A stretch of DNA of 64,000 nt, taken from contig NZ_CP166919.1 of NCBI RefSeq assembly GCF_041379765.1, positions 1,860,001-1,924,000 on the forward strand. Direction: 5' to 3'. The notes below the pieces were generated by a model. The model was not told where the DNA came from, did no database searches, and was given only the letters and a program-made list of their open reading frames with translations. The stretch comes from Thalassotalea sp. Sam97 (lineage in GTDB: Bacteria; Pseudomonadota; Gammaproteobacteria; Enterobacterales; Alteromonadaceae). Position numbers and translations under genes: made by a program. This document shows, piece by piece, positions 17,161 to 27,162 of this stretch; position 1 is the first letter of the stretch; each line of letters starts with the position of its first letter.

Positions 17161-18498
17161 ATGGTTTCATCAACTCGCGACTCATTTCATTCACGTATAG
17201 GTTTTGTGCTTGCAGCAGCAGGCTCGGCAATAGGCCTTGGTAATGTTTGGGGGTTTCCTACTCAAGCAGCGAATAATGGTGGTGGCGCGTTTGTTTTTGT
17301 TTACTTAATTGTTACCTTATTATTGGCATTCCCTGCACTGTTTACGGAAATTTATTTGGGCAATCAAGCGCAGAAAAATCCGGTTGGTGCGCTTGAAGAT
17401 GCCTGTCAAAGTGTGTCTCGAAAATTAGGTCGATTTGCCGGCCTATTTGGCCTACTCGGTGCGGTATTGATGCTGAGTTTCTATTCTATTGTGGCCGGCT
17501 GGATGTTGTCACACGCCCTATCACCGCTTATGGCGCTACTCAATTTTGATTCGGTGTCGCAATGGTTAGCCAACTCTAGTACAGCAAGAAACATTGCCTT
17601 TACCCCTATTTTTATCATCTTAAGTGCGTTAATTATCAACCGTGGCGTACATCGCGGTATTGAGCGTTGGTCATCACGCTTAATGCCGATATTGTTTGTG
17701 CTACTACTTGGTTTAATTGCCTACATCTTGCAACAACCTGGTGCGCTTGACGGTGTCGCTATGTACCTTACCCCAGACTTTTCACAAGTGACGGATCCTA
17801 AGCTGGTGGTATCCGCTATGGGCCAAGCGTTTTTCTCGCTATCTATTGGTGTTGGTGGCATGATGGTATATGGCTCCTACATGAAAAAAGATGCCAATAT
17901 TGGCCGTTTAGTGTTATCAATTGGTTTACTCGATACACTCATCGCTTTCTTAGCTGGTTTACTGATCATCCCAACCTTATTTGTTGCTCAGCACCTAGGC
18001 CAACAAGTTTTTATAGATGGTCAACTCGTTGGTGGTCCGCAGTTGATCTTTTCAACGCTACCAACCCTATTTGCCTCAATGGGTGAGATTGGTTTGTATG
18101 TGTCGCTAGTATTCTTTTTATTGATGTCGATGGCTGCATTAACATCAACGATTTCCTCAACCGAAGTTCCGGTATCGTACCTGGTAGAAGATAAAAAATA
18201 CTCTCGCCTAAAAGCGACGTCCTTAGTGTCCTTCATTGTATTGGTCGCAAGTATGACCCTAGTATTCAACTTTGAACAATTGTTTGGCGCTGTCATTAAC
18301 TGGGTTAATTCATTTCAGCTACCGATTATGGGCTTATTTTACTTTATCGTGGTGGGTTGGATATACAAACGTGGTAATAAACTCGCTGATCATGCCCAGC
18401 TCAAAGGCAATATGTGGTTGAAACTGTGGGCAAATTACTTACGCTTTGTTTGCCCAATTCTTCTGTCACTGGTATTTATTAACGTCATCTCAGGGTAA
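17161..18498 (+). CDS. Sodium-dependent transporter, NSS family
   Basis: 445 residues with about 11-12 membrane helices. The first helix AAAGSAIGLGNVWGFP (about residues 19-34) holds the family's unwound Na+/substrate site, and GGGAFVFVYLIVTLLLAFP follows, as in LeuT and TnaT-type bacterial transporters. SLSIGVGGMMVYGSYM near residue 226 and STISSTEVPVSYL near 325 correspond to the substrate and Na2 regions. Substrates of bacterial members are amino acids, often tryptophan, tyrosine or small neutral ones; which one cannot be told here. It is a single gene with its own terminator. The upstream region carries a tandem repeat and hairpin that may regulate it. Confidence 0.92.
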   Translation: MVSSTRDSFHSRIGFVLAAAGSAIGLGNVWGFPTQAANNGGGAFVFVYLIVTLLLAFPALFTEIYLGNQAQKNPVGALEDACQSVSRKLGRFAGLFGLLGAVLMLSFYSIVAGWMLSHALSPLMALLNFDSVSQWLANSSTARNIAFTPIFIILSALIINRGVHRGIERWSSRLMPILFVLLLGLIAYILQQPGALDGVAMYLTPDFSQVTDPKLVVSAMGQAFFSLSIGVGGMMVYGSYMKKDANIGRLVLSIGLLDTLIAFLAGLLIIPTLFVAQHLGQQVFIDGQLVGGPQLIFSTLPTLFASMGEIGLYVSLVFFLLMSMAALTSTISSTEVPVSYLVEDKKYSRLKATSLVSFIVLVASMTLVFNFEQLFGAVINWVNSFQLPIMGLFYFIVVGWIYKRGNKLADHAQLKGNMWLKLWANYLRFVCPILLSLVFINVISG

Positions 18499-18531
18499 TC
18501 TACCCCATAATTGGCCATATAAATAAAACAC

Positions 18532-18570
18532 AAAAGCCACTTATTATCATTAATAAGTGGCTTTTTCTTT
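18532..18570 (+). terminator. Terminator of the NSS transporter gene
   Basis: Perfect 15-bp stem AAAAGCCACTTATTA / TAATAAGTGGCTTTT with a TCAT loop, followed by a T-rich stretch. It is 34 bases after the stop, and because the stem is symmetrical it may also end convergent rmuC. Confidence 0.92.
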
Positions 18571-18638
18571 GTTCTGCTGCAGTGAGCTATCGCGATAAGA
18601 ATCTCAATGGTGGCAATCCGTCGAGTGATCTGACGTCG

Positions 18639-20420
18639 TTATACGTTAACGACCTTTGGATCAACGCTGTTATACCCAGGTTCGTCATTTGCCTCGGTTT
18701 CCTGCGCAGTTGGCAACGCCGCGCTGATCTGTGGATGATCAGCACCTAACTCCAGATTGGCCTTTTCAACCAACGCCGCTGGTAGTTCACTTTGTACCGC
18801 AACACCTAATTCCTTAAACTCAGACGCCTGCTTGATCAAATTACCGCGACCACTATATAACTGGCCATAAGCCTTGTCGTAAATATCTTTGGCTTTATCG
18901 AGCTGTTTACCTACGCCATCCATGCTGGTTAAGAACGTATTGAGTTTGGCATAAAACTTCTCAGCCCGATTGGCAAGTTCTGCCGTGTGCTTATTCTGCT
19001 CTTCAAAGCGCCACAATTGACGAACTATATTCAAACTGGTCAATAACGTGGTTGGCGTGGCAATCAAAATATTGCGCTCAAGCGCCGTTTGGAACAAGGT
19101 TTCATCGGCTTTTAATGCTTCGACATAAGCGGATTCAACCGGAATAAACATGACCACAACTTCTGGCGAATTAAGTCCGGGTAATTTGTAGTAATCTTTA
19201 TCTGCCAGTTCATTTAAACGATCACGTACCGCCTGTGCGTGCTCTTTTTTCGCCAGCGTACGCTCAGCATCATCTTCGGCATTAACAAAACGGGTATAAG
19301 CGCTTAATGAGGTTTTCGCATCAATAACCAAGTGCTTATTCTGTGGGAGATAAACCACTGCATCTGGACGTAATCGGCCTTCTTCCGTAGAAAAGGTTAC
19401 CTCGCGTTTATAGTCTTTATCTAAACGTAGCCCTGAATTATCAAGCACGTTTTCTAGCATTAACTCGCCCCAGTTGCCCTGCACTTTCTTTTGTCCTTGC
19501 AAAGCGGTGGTCAGTTTGCTGGCTTGTTCGGTGATCTCTTTGTTGAGTTTTTGTAAATTCTCTAGTTCAGTACGCAGTTTCACGCGTTGCTCTGACTCTT
19601 TACTGTGGATGTCTTCGACTTTATTTTTAAAGCCTTGCAACTCTTGATGGATAGGCTGCAAAATATGTTGCATGCTTTCGGTATTCATATCCTTAAACGC
19701 TTTACCTTTACGCTCAAGGATATCATTGGCTAAGCGTTCAAACTCTTTCTTCAGTTCGTCTTTACTGTCTTGCAATAATTGTAATTGCTGATCAAAATGC
19801 AATTGTTTGGTTTTCATTTCGGTTTGCAGACGCGCATTGCTCTGTTCCACTTGATGATATGACTGTTGCAGTTCAATTAAGGTTTGTTTGGTCTGCTTAA
19901 GCTCGTCTTTTGTTGTCTGTTTATCGTCAGTAGTGGCAATGAGTTGTGCTTCTAATTCTCGTACATTGGCTCGCGCATCACTAAGGTCTTGTTGGCTGCG
20001 ATTAAGTAGCGCGTTTTTTTCCATTAGCTCTTTACTGACCGTTGCATAGACCTCATTAACCGAAGCCAGTTTACTTGATAACCCAGCCTCGCGTTGTTGT
20101 GCTTGTTGTCGCTGCTCGCGCTCGTTGCTTAATGTTTCTTGGCTAGTCGTTAACTCCTGTGCTAATCGCTCTCGCTCAACCAACAAGGCTTGTTTTTCAC
20201 TAACTGATTTGCCAAGTTGAACTTCTAGTGCGGTATTGCGATCGTTGAGATCCCGCTGTATTTGCTCCAACTCTGCTTTCGTCAGTTTTAGTGCTTCCAA
20301 TTCCGTGTTCACAGAAGACAACGCCAGTTGATTTTTTTGATTCTGTCGTGTCGCTAACCAATACGTCAACACCATAACCAGTAGCAGCGCTAATAAAAAA
20401 GAGATATACAAAGTCGTCAT
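18639..20420 (-). CDS. rmuC: DNA recombination protein RmuC
   Basis: 593 residues. An N-terminal membrane helix (about residues 3-22) is followed by a long coiled coil rich in Glu, Gln and Lys (about 30-290) and then the conserved RmuC domain (about 300-500), with GNWGELMLENVLDNSGL, RPDAVVYLP, HLVIDAKTSLSAY and MFIPVESAYVEAL. RmuC is a predicted nuclease-fold protein that limits recombination at inverted repeats. It is longer than the E. coli protein (475) mainly in the coiled coil. The C-terminal tail is low-complexity and acidic. It stands alone on the minus strand. Confidence 0.93.
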   Translation of the reverse strand: MTTLYISFLLALLLVMVLTYWLATRQNQKNQLALSSVNTELEALKLTKAELEQIQRDLNDRNTALEVQLGKSVSEKQALLVERERLAQELTTSQETLSNEREQRQQAQQREAGLSSKLASVNEVYATVSKELMEKNALLNRSQQDLSDARANVRELEAQLIATTDDKQTTKDELKQTKQTLIELQQSYHQVEQSNARLQTEMKTKQLHFDQQLQLLQDSKDELKKEFERLANDILERKGKAFKDMNTESMQHILQPIHQELQGFKNKVEDIHSKESEQRVKLRTELENLQKLNKEITEQASKLTTALQGQKKVQGNWGELMLENVLDNSGLRLDKDYKREVTFSTEEGRLRPDAVVYLPQNKHLVIDAKTSLSAYTRFVNAEDDAERTLAKKEHAQAVRDRLNELADKDYYKLPGLNSPEVVVMFIPVESAYVEALKADETLFQTALERNILIATPTTLLTSLNIVRQLWRFEEQNKHTAELANRAEKFYAKLNTFLTSMDGVGKQLDKAKDIYDKAYGQLYSGRGNLIKQASEFKELGVAVQSELPAALVEKANLELGADHPQISAALPTAQETEANDEPGYNSVDPKVVNV

Positions 20421-20567
20421 AAATTACCCATAATAAAACCAAACCACACAACTGTATATAATCACAGTAACACATGAGGAATGCAAATAATTTTATTGAG
20501 TTACAGGTATTTATTTTACATGCGCCTGAATAGACTCAGCGGTTAACTTGCCCATTAACCGCCCCAT

Positions 20568-20606
20568 AAAAAATCCCAGCGTGCCAATTAGCAAAACGCT
20601 GGGATT
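20568..20606 (-). terminator. Terminator of the S9 peptidase gene
   Basis: On the minus strand AATCCCAGCG pairs with CGCTGGGATT across a 15-base loop and is followed by TTTT. Located about 50 bases after the peptidase stop. Confidence 0.85.
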
Positions 20607-20656
20607 ATCGTAAATAACCTTAAAGGGTTAGTCTATCACTTGGATGATGACCTGAG

Positions 20657-22681
20657 TTATTGCTTCAGGTACTTCTCCATCCAAGCAAATACTTCACGGT
20701 ACCATTCTTTTAAATTATCAGGGTTACGAATATGGTGATCTTCATCTGGGAACATCACCAAACGTGAATCAATGCCTTTGCGTTGTAAGGTTGTAAAGGC
20801 GCCAAGACTTTGTCCGTACGGTACACGGAAATCCAGCTGACCTTGGATAACCAACATTGGCATTTTCCAGTTATCAACAAAGCGTGATGGATCAAATTTG
20901 TCGTAAGATTCTTTGTTTTTCCAATAAGGACCACCGAAGTCGTGCTCAGGGAACCAAAGCTCTTCGGTGACATTATAAAAACTCTTCATATCGAACAAGC
21001 CCGCATGGTTAACAATACAGTTAAAACCATCTGACCAATTACCCATGATCCAGTTCATCATGTAACCACCGTAAGAGGCCCCAAGTGCACAGGCTTTATC
21101 ACGGTTTAGCCATGCTTCTTTGCCAACGATATAGTCCATACCCTTTTGTAAATCTTCTAATGGCTTACCCCCCCAATCACCGGTGATTGAGTCAGTAAAT
21201 GCTTGGCCATAACCGGTAGAGCCGTGGAAGTCGATCATTACCACACCGTAACCTTGAGCGGCCCATAGTTGCGCATTCCAACGATAGTGGAACATATTAC
21301 CAAAGCTGCCTTGTGGACCACCATGCACTAAGAACGCTATAGGATAGGTTTCACCAGCTTTAAAATTAGCAGGCTTTACCCAGTAACCGTGCACATCTTC
21401 GTTATTCCAGCCTTTGAACGTAAATTGCTCAAAATCACCCATAGTGACGTTTGCTAAGATGTCTTTGTTAACTTCTGTCAGCTGTTTTAACCCATAGCCA
21501 TCTTTGCGAATACTGTAAATATCAGCAGGGCTTGCGAGATTATGACGAGTGAAATATACGGTATCAGCTGAAATTGAAACATTACCGGCATAACCGTCGT
21601 TAAATAGACTGGTCACTTCGCCAAAGTTCAGGTTGATTTTGAAAATCGATTTTTGGCCAACGTCTTGTGCCACCGCGATAACCGAGCGGTTATCGGTATC
21701 AAACTGGAAACTGGCAATCGAGCGGTCCCATAGCTCTGCGACTTTCTTTACTTTGCCGCTACGTAATTCTTTCACCGTAAGAGTAAATTTATCTGACTCA
21801 TATACTGGCGTGCTCATGGCTTTCCAAGCTAAGAACTTACCATCGGCAGAATAGCGAGGCATCGCATCCCACGCTTTGTTATCGACCGTCAAGTTGGTTA
21901 TTTCGTCGTTGTTTAAATCAAATTCAAAAATATCCCAATTCGTTTGCCAGGCATGATCAACACCCGGTATTTTTGCAGAAAAGGCCAGTTTATCACCACT
22001 GACATTAAACGAAACTTGCCCCATGCCTGCAAAGTCAGTATCCCAGTCAACCATAATATCTTTGGCTTTACTGGTTACTTTACCTTGCTCAAGATCAGCG
22101 ATAAAGATGTGACTATTGTACTCATCAAGCCATTCATCCCAATGACGCACCATAAGGTTGTCGTAGGCACGCGTGTTATGCTTTTTCGCAGCATCAGCAG
22201 CTTTAGCATCTAAGGTACATTGAAAATCAGCGCACCCTGGTTTTACAGTAAACGCAAATGCGCCTTTCTTACCATCATGGCTCAGCTTGTATCCTTCAAC
22301 AGCCAATGGAAAATCAGTCACTTGACGTGCTTCACCGCCGCCGACAGGTAAGTACCATAGCTGGCTTGTGCCTGAGCGAGATGATAAGAAATAAATGCCC
22401 TTACCGTCTTTGTCCCACGTGACGGCACTTTCACTCGCTGAGTGCGAGGTCAGCTGACTAACGGCGCCACTTTCAATATCACGCAGATATAAATGGTTGC
22501 TGCCTTTTTGCTGACCTTTTCGAATACCGTAGACCAAGCTTTGACCATTTGGTGAGATGGCCACATTATGTACTTGATTTAAACTGTTTAAGGTATCAAC
22601 AGTTAATACCTCTGATGTATTTGCCAGTGCTGATGCACTAGTGCCCAGTGCGAGCGACATCAATAATGCTTTTTTATTCAT
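20657..22681 (-). CDS. Secreted S9 family peptidase (prolyl oligopeptidase/acylaminoacyl-peptidase type)
   Basis: 674 residues with a signal peptide (MNKKALLMSLALGTSASALA). The N-terminal two-thirds is a TolB/WD40-like propeller with repeated blocks such as SPNGQSLVYGIRKG and SADGKFLAWKAMS. The C-terminal alpha/beta-hydrolase domain has the nucleophile GASYGGYMMNW, the Asp in QGQLDFRVPYGQS and the His in PDEDHHI. Such enzymes cleave short peptides in the periplasm and are abundant in Alteromonadales. I chose the ATG at 22681 because the signal peptide begins there; an in-frame TTG lies six codons upstream. Not in an operon. Confidence 0.92.
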   Translation of the reverse strand: MNKKALLMSLALGTSASALANTSEVLTVDTLNSLNQVHNVAISPNGQSLVYGIRKGQQKGSNHLYLRDIESGAVSQLTSHSASESAVTWDKDGKGIYFLSSRSGTSQLWYLPVGGGEARQVTDFPLAVEGYKLSHDGKKGAFAFTVKPGCADFQCTLDAKAADAAKKHNTRAYDNLMVRHWDEWLDEYNSHIFIADLEQGKVTSKAKDIMVDWDTDFAGMGQVSFNVSGDKLAFSAKIPGVDHAWQTNWDIFEFDLNNDEITNLTVDNKAWDAMPRYSADGKFLAWKAMSTPVYESDKFTLTVKELRSGKVKKVAELWDRSIASFQFDTDNRSVIAVAQDVGQKSIFKINLNFGEVTSLFNDGYAGNVSISADTVYFTRHNLASPADIYSIRKDGYGLKQLTEVNKDILANVTMGDFEQFTFKGWNNEDVHGYWVKPANFKAGETYPIAFLVHGGPQGSFGNMFHYRWNAQLWAAQGYGVVMIDFHGSTGYGQAFTDSITGDWGGKPLEDLQKGMDYIVGKEAWLNRDKACALGASYGGYMMNWIMGNWSDGFNCIVNHAGLFDMKSFYNVTEELWFPEHDFGGPYWKNKESYDKFDPSRFVDNWKMPMLVIQGQLDFRVPYGQSLGAFTTLQRKGIDSRLVMFPDEDHHIRNPDNLKEWYREVFAWMEKYLKQ

Positions 22682-22803
22682 ATTCAATTCATTCCCCAAA
22701 GCATGCGACGGTTCACATGTTGTGATCTTTGTTTAGCTGTTTAATTAAACGATTAACGCTGAATGTCATCGATATTGGTCTATTTATGTCTGCCTTAAAA
22801 TGC

Positions 22804-22830
22804 AAAACGCACCTATATTGAGGTGCGTTT
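22804..22830 (-). terminator. Terminator of the fumarase gene
   Basis: AAACGCACCT (22805-22814), loop of six, AGGTGCGTTT (22821-22830); on the minus strand it continues into TTTTGCATTTT. It lies 17 bases after the fumarase stop. Confidence 0.8.
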
Positions 22831-22846
22831 AACAAGATAAGACGAA

Positions 22847-24376
22847 TTATTGACTCAATTTCTCATCAAGCTCTGCAATTTTCGCTTGCCAAATAGCAGG
22901 TCCCGTTACGTGTGCTGATTCGCCTTGGCTATCAACCGCAACCGTTACAGGCATATCTTCTACTTCAAACTCATAAATGGCTTCCATACCCAGCTCTTCA
23001 AACGCAACAACGCGAGATTTCTTAATTGCTTTTGATACTAAGTAAGCCGCACCACCAACAGCCATTAAGTACACTGACTTGTGGTTTTTGATGGTTTCAA
23101 CGGTTGCTGGTCCACGCTCTGCTTTACCAATGGTGCCTAGCAAACCTGTTTCCGCCAGCATCATCTCGGTAAATTTATCCATACGCGTCGCCGTTGTAGG
23201 GCCAGCAGGGCCAACCACTTCATCACCTACCGCATCCACAGGGCCTACGTAGTAAATGAATTTGTTTTTGAAGTCAACGCCTTCAGGTAAACCTTCACCC
23301 GATGCTAATAACGACTGAATACGCTTATGCGCTGCATCGCGACCGGTTAAGATCTTACCTGACAACAACACAGTTTCACCGGTTTTCCAACTGGCGATGT
23401 CTTCTTTGGTGAGATTATCAACGTTAACACGGCGTACATTTTCGCCAACTTCCCAGGTCACTTCAGGCCATTCTTCTAATTTCGGTGGCGTTAAGTTCGC
23501 AGGACCTGAACCGTCTAAGTGAAAGTGAACGTGACGCGTTGCCGCACAGTTCGGGATCATCACCACCGGCTTTGATGCTGCATGGGTTGGTACCGATTTG
23601 ATTTTCACATCAACAACCGTTGTTAAACCACCTAAGCCTTGTGCACCAATACCTAACTTGTTCACACGGTCAAAGATTTCTAAACGCAATTCTTCTTCCG
23701 CGTTTTGTGGACCGCGATCAATAAGCTCTTGAATATCGACCGGATCCATCAAACTTTCTTTAGCAAGCACGCCCGCTTTTTCCGCAGTACCGCCAATACC
23801 TATACCTAACATGCCCGGTGGACACCAGCCCGCGCCCATGGTTGGCAAGGTTTTAACTACCCAGTCTGCAATCGAGTCGCTTGGGTTTAACATCACCATT
23901 TTGGTTTTGTTTTCTGAACCACCGCCTTTAGCAGCAACCATCACTTCTATTTGATCACCAGCCACCATGTCAATGTGCACAACCGACGGCGTGTTATCTT
24001 TGGTATTAATGCGCTTACCGGCAGGATCGGCAACAATTGATGCGCGTAATGGATTTTCTGGATTGGTGTAAGCACGACGAGTGCCTTCATCAACCATTTG
24101 TTGCACGGTCATGTCGGTTTTATCCCACTTAACATCCATACCAATTTTCACGAAACAGGTCACAATACCCGTATCTTGACAGATTGGACGTTTGCCCGTG
24201 GCTGACATACGTGAGTTAATTAAGATTTGCGCAATGGCGTCTTTCGCCGCTTGGCTTTGCTCTTTGTTATATGCGACTTCAAGCGCTTTAATATAATCTA
24301 GAGGGTGATAGTAAGAGATGTACTGCAACGCATCTTCAATACTGTCGATAAAATCTTGTTGCTTTATAACGGTCAT
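22847..24376 (-). CDS. Fumarate hydratase, class I (iron-sulfur)
   Basis: 509 residues, one polypeptide holding both halves of the class I enzyme, as in FumA/FumB. It interconverts fumarate and malate in the TCA cycle with a [4Fe-4S] cluster; candidate cluster cysteines are in RPICQDTGIV, GWCPPGML and IPNCAATRH. The C-terminal domain carries GPAGPTTATRMD. The open frame extends 78 bases upstream, but MTVIKQQDF at 24376 has GAGAAG placed correctly and aligns with the family start. It is divergent from pabB. No class II fumarase is seen in the window. Confidence 0.93.
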   Translation of the reverse strand: MTVIKQQDFIDSIEDALQYISYYHPLDYIKALEVAYNKEQSQAAKDAIAQILINSRMSATGKRPICQDTGIVTCFVKIGMDVKWDKTDMTVQQMVDEGTRRAYTNPENPLRASIVADPAGKRINTKDNTPSVVHIDMVAGDQIEVMVAAKGGGSENKTKMVMLNPSDSIADWVVKTLPTMGAGWCPPGMLGIGIGGTAEKAGVLAKESLMDPVDIQELIDRGPQNAEEELRLEIFDRVNKLGIGAQGLGGLTTVVDVKIKSVPTHAASKPVVMIPNCAATRHVHFHLDGSGPANLTPPKLEEWPEVTWEVGENVRRVNVDNLTKEDIASWKTGETVLLSGKILTGRDAAHKRIQSLLASGEGLPEGVDFKNKFIYYVGPVDAVGDEVVGPAGPTTATRMDKFTEMMLAETGLLGTIGKAERGPATVETIKNHKSVYLMAVGGAAYLVSKAIKKSRVVAFEELGMEAIYEFEVEDMPVTVAVDSQGESAHVTGPAIWQAKIAELDEKLSQ

Positions 24377-24680
24377 AATCTTCTCGTTTATGCTTTTGTG
24401 CGACCTTCGTGTCACACAGACACCTGAAATGATCCGGGAAATGCTTTCTCTCATGCCATTGAATATGCGCCATACGACAAGGCACTATGAACATAAGCGA
24501 CCGCAGATAGCCCGACTTTTTGACAAAAATTTGCAGGTATCATACCTATCTATCGGCGTTATCTCAATAACCTATATTCAATATGTTAACCATGAAGACA
24601 ATGCCTTTTTGCTTAATTCAATGGCGATGTTCTGCTACAATGCGCTGCATTAAATCTAAATTAACTTAAACGTCTGATTC
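24377..24680. other. Divergent control region of fumarase and pabB
   Basis: 304 bases that must hold promoters for both genes. On the plus side there is an extended -10 element before pabB. On the fumarase side TTGTCA near 24530 (minus strand) is the best -35-like hexamer, but I found no convincing partner. No riboswitch or CRP-type palindrome was recognised. Confidence 0.5.
24633..24641 (+). promoter_or_regulatory. Extended -10 promoter element of pabB
   Basis: TGCTACAAT is an extended -10 (TGn) followed by a hexamer one base from TATAAT. It lies 40 bases before the GTG start. The -35 region is weak, as is common for extended -10 promoters. Confidence 0.45.
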
Positions 24681-26105
24681 GTGAACGCAAACCGACCAAA
24701 AAACGCTCACAGCGCTAGTGATTTTCAGTTGCGCACTAGGCCCTTGCCGTTAGTGGCTGACATTGAACTTGTTGCTAAGGCTTTCGCCAACCAAGCTTGG
24801 ACTATCTGGCTTGACAGTGGCCATAGTGAACATCGTGATAGCTTATATGACATTCTGGTATTTGATCCAGATGTCACTATCACCACCAGTATCACCAGCA
24901 GCAAAGTAGTAAATAACCGAACCGGTGATTTATTGGTTAATAACGATGATCCATTAACCATTATTGATGAGCAAATGGCTAAGTTGTTTGTCGATGGTTG
25001 CGAAGAACAAGCCGATTTGCCTTTTGTTGGCGGTGCGGTTGGTTATTTTGCTTATGACTTAGGCCGTCGCTTTGAAAACTTACCAGCGACGAGTTTAATT
25101 GACATCAGTTTGCCGGATATGGCAATTGGTATTTACTCCAAAGCGTTAGTCTACAACCGTAAAACCAAGCAATATACCTTGCTGAGCTGGCATGACGATT
25201 TAGCTGATTTGGCCAAGATGATCACCAACACTATCAAGGCTGTGGATTGCGCGGAACAAAATGATAATCGCTTTCGTTTGCAAACCGACTGGCGGGCCAA
25301 CATGAGCGAGTCAGCCTACCGGCAAAAATTCTCCCAAGTACAAGAGTACTTGCTCAGCGGTGACTGCTATCAAATCAATTTAGCGCAACGTTTCTCTGCG
25401 CTTTATCAGGGGGATGAATTTGTCGCTTATCAAACATTAAGGCAAGCTAACAATGCCCCCTTTTCGGCGTTTATGCGCCTTGAACACGGCAGTATTTTAA
25501 GTGTTTCGCCAGAGCGTTTTTTAAAAATTTCTGAGCAACGCGTGGAAACCAAACCCATTAAAGGCACGCGCCCACGCTCACACGATCCAATTATCGATAA
25601 GCAAAATCAAGACGATTTACAGCATGCGCCGAAAGACCGAGCTGAAAACTTGATGATTGTTGACTTACTGCGTAACGATATCGCCAAAGCCTGCGTTGCG
25701 GGTAGTGTCAGAGTGCCATCATTATTTGCTATAGAAAGTTTCCCTGCGGTGCACCATTTAGTTAGCACCATCGAAGGTAAACTTGCCGCTGATAAGCACC
25801 CAACGGATTTACTGCGAGGCGCTTTTCCAGGCGGCTCCATCACCGGTGCCCCGAAAATACGGGCGATGCAGATCATCGAAGAGCTTGAACCACATAGACG
25901 CAGTGTTTACTGTGGCTCGATTGGCTATATATCGGCCTGTGGCAAAATGGATACGTCGATCACCATTCGTACCCTCGTTTGTGAGCACAATACCATTCAT
26001 TGTTGGGCTGGTGGCGGATTAGTGGCCGACTCGCAAGTTGATAGTGAATACCAAGAAACCTTCGATAAAGTGGCTAAGATCTTGCCTACATTAAAACAAT
26101 TGTAA
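24681..26105 (+). CDS. pabB: Aminodeoxychorismate synthase component I
   Basis: 474 residues. With PabA it converts chorismate to 4-amino-4-deoxychorismate in folate synthesis. The N-terminal Anth_synt_I_N domain (about residues 15-170) is followed by the chorismate-binding domain with KPIKGTRPR (the catalytic-type PIKGT lysine), RAENLMIVDLLRNDI, FPGGSITGAPKIRAMQIIEE and DTSITIRTL. The motif PIKGT, instead of PITGT, separates PabB from anthranilate synthase TrpE. GTG start; no strong Shine-Dalgarno. The order pabB-nudL-sdaA is the same as in E. coli, although a gap of 353 bases separates pabB and nudL here. Confidence 0.93.
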   Translation: MNANRPKNAHSASDFQLRTRPLPLVADIELVAKAFANQAWTIWLDSGHSEHRDSLYDILVFDPDVTITTSITSSKVVNNRTGDLLVNNDDPLTIIDEQMAKLFVDGCEEQADLPFVGGAVGYFAYDLGRRFENLPATSLIDISLPDMAIGIYSKALVYNRKTKQYTLLSWHDDLADLAKMITNTIKAVDCAEQNDNRFRLQTDWRANMSESAYRQKFSQVQEYLLSGDCYQINLAQRFSALYQGDEFVAYQTLRQANNAPFSAFMRLEHGSILSVSPERFLKISEQRVETKPIKGTRPRSHDPIIDKQNQDDLQHAPKDRAENLMIVDLLRNDIAKACVAGSVRVPSLFAIESFPAVHHLVSTIEGKLAADKHPTDLLRGAFPGGSITGAPKIRAMQIIEELEPHRRSVYCGSIGYISACGKMDTSITIRTLVCEHNTIHCWAGGGLVADSQVDSEYQETFDKVAKILPTLKQL

Positions 26106-26458
26106 TAGCCCATAAACCAAGCTGTTCATAAAAAGGTCTTGCCACTGCGATTACAATAAGCATTCAAAGCGCTAGGGCTTGTAGACCTTTATTTAATGAT
26201 TAAACGGGGAGATAAGTTCGGTTTAATCAAGGCTAAAAGATGGTGTTTAGTCATCTAAATGGATCCATGTTGACGCAGAGTAAATCGATTTTAGCCTCAG
26301 CCCAAAAGGCAATGGCTATTTTTGGGGATAACCAAACGTTGCTCACTCTGCTTTGCTATTACAAAAAATAGCTCATTGTAGAAAATACAAATAAAGGTCA
26401 ACACACCCTTTACCTTTTGCTATCCTCAAGATAACAACCCATAGTATTGTTATGGTTT
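26106..26458. other. Intergenic region between pabB and nudL
   Basis: 353 bases without a gene. AAAGGTCT (26132-26139) and AGACCTTT (26183-26190) form a wide inverted repeat just after pabB, a weak candidate terminator. A nested hairpin at 26292-26318 (TAGCC and GCC pairing with GGC and GGCTA) is followed by TTTTT and looks like a weak plus-strand terminator. The remainder shows nothing I can name; the nudL promoter is not clear. Confidence 0.45.
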
Positions 26459-27031
26459 ATGGATAAGCAGCAGTTTTTACAAAAGTTTAGTTTTCAATCC
26501 CTTAATAAAATCGACAATGCCTATGAGCATGCCGGTCATTTGCGTCAAGCCAGTGTGTTGATCCCTATCGCGGTGACAAACAGCGGGCTGCAAGTTATTT
26601 TAACCAAACGTGCAGCTCACCTAAAACACCACCCTGGGCAAATCAGTTTCCCCGGAGGAAAAGTTGAAGCGAACGATGCCAGCCCGCTTGCTACAGCCCT
26701 ACGTGAAGCACATGAAGAAATTGGCTTAGCCATAAGTGATGTCGATATCATTGGCCAACTGCAAACGCATCACGTCACCACGGGGTACGCCATCAGTCCA
26801 TTTATCGGCTTTATTCCTGATGATTACCCATTTGTTGTCGACCCTGGGGAAGTAGCCGAAGTATTTCAGGTGCCATTCGAGCATTTTGTTAACGAAGACA
26901 ATCATGTTTCATTTTATGTGCAACGGGCAAATCGTACGCATAATGTCCATTTTATGCCATATTTACACTACAACATCTGGGGAGCGACAGCGGCTATATT
27001 GAAAGATTTAGTAACGCATCTGAAAAGATAG
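26459..27031 (+). CDS. nudL: NUDIX hydrolase, CoA pyrophosphatase-like (NudL)
   Basis: 190-residue NUDIX protein. The UPF0035/CoA-pyrophosphatase signature is visible: LTKRAAHLKHHPGQISFPGG at about residues 50-69, then the NUDIX helix ending ALREAHEEIGL. The first glutamate of the general NUDIX box is replaced by the arrangement usual in this subfamily. Members cleave CoA and related diphosphates. The location between pabB and sdaA matches E. coli nudL. Start taken at the ATG 26459; a TTG four codons earlier is in frame and neither has a good ribosome binding site. Confidence 0.88.
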   Translation: MDKQQFLQKFSFQSLNKIDNAYEHAGHLRQASVLIPIAVTNSGLQVILTKRAAHLKHHPGQISFPGGKVEANDASPLATALREAHEEIGLAISDVDIIGQLQTHHVTTGYAISPFIGFIPDDYPFVVDPGEVAEVFQVPFEHFVNEDNHVSFYVQRANRTHNVHFMPYLHYNIWGATAAILKDLVTHLKR

Positions 27032-27162
27032 TAATATTTGATAGATAGCGTTAAAATCCGAACATAATTTCAATAATACGGCGCAATACGAACTAATATT
27101 CATCCAGATGTTTATGCTGACGTTCATTATAAGCGCTCCCTAACAATTGTTCAGGTAACAAG

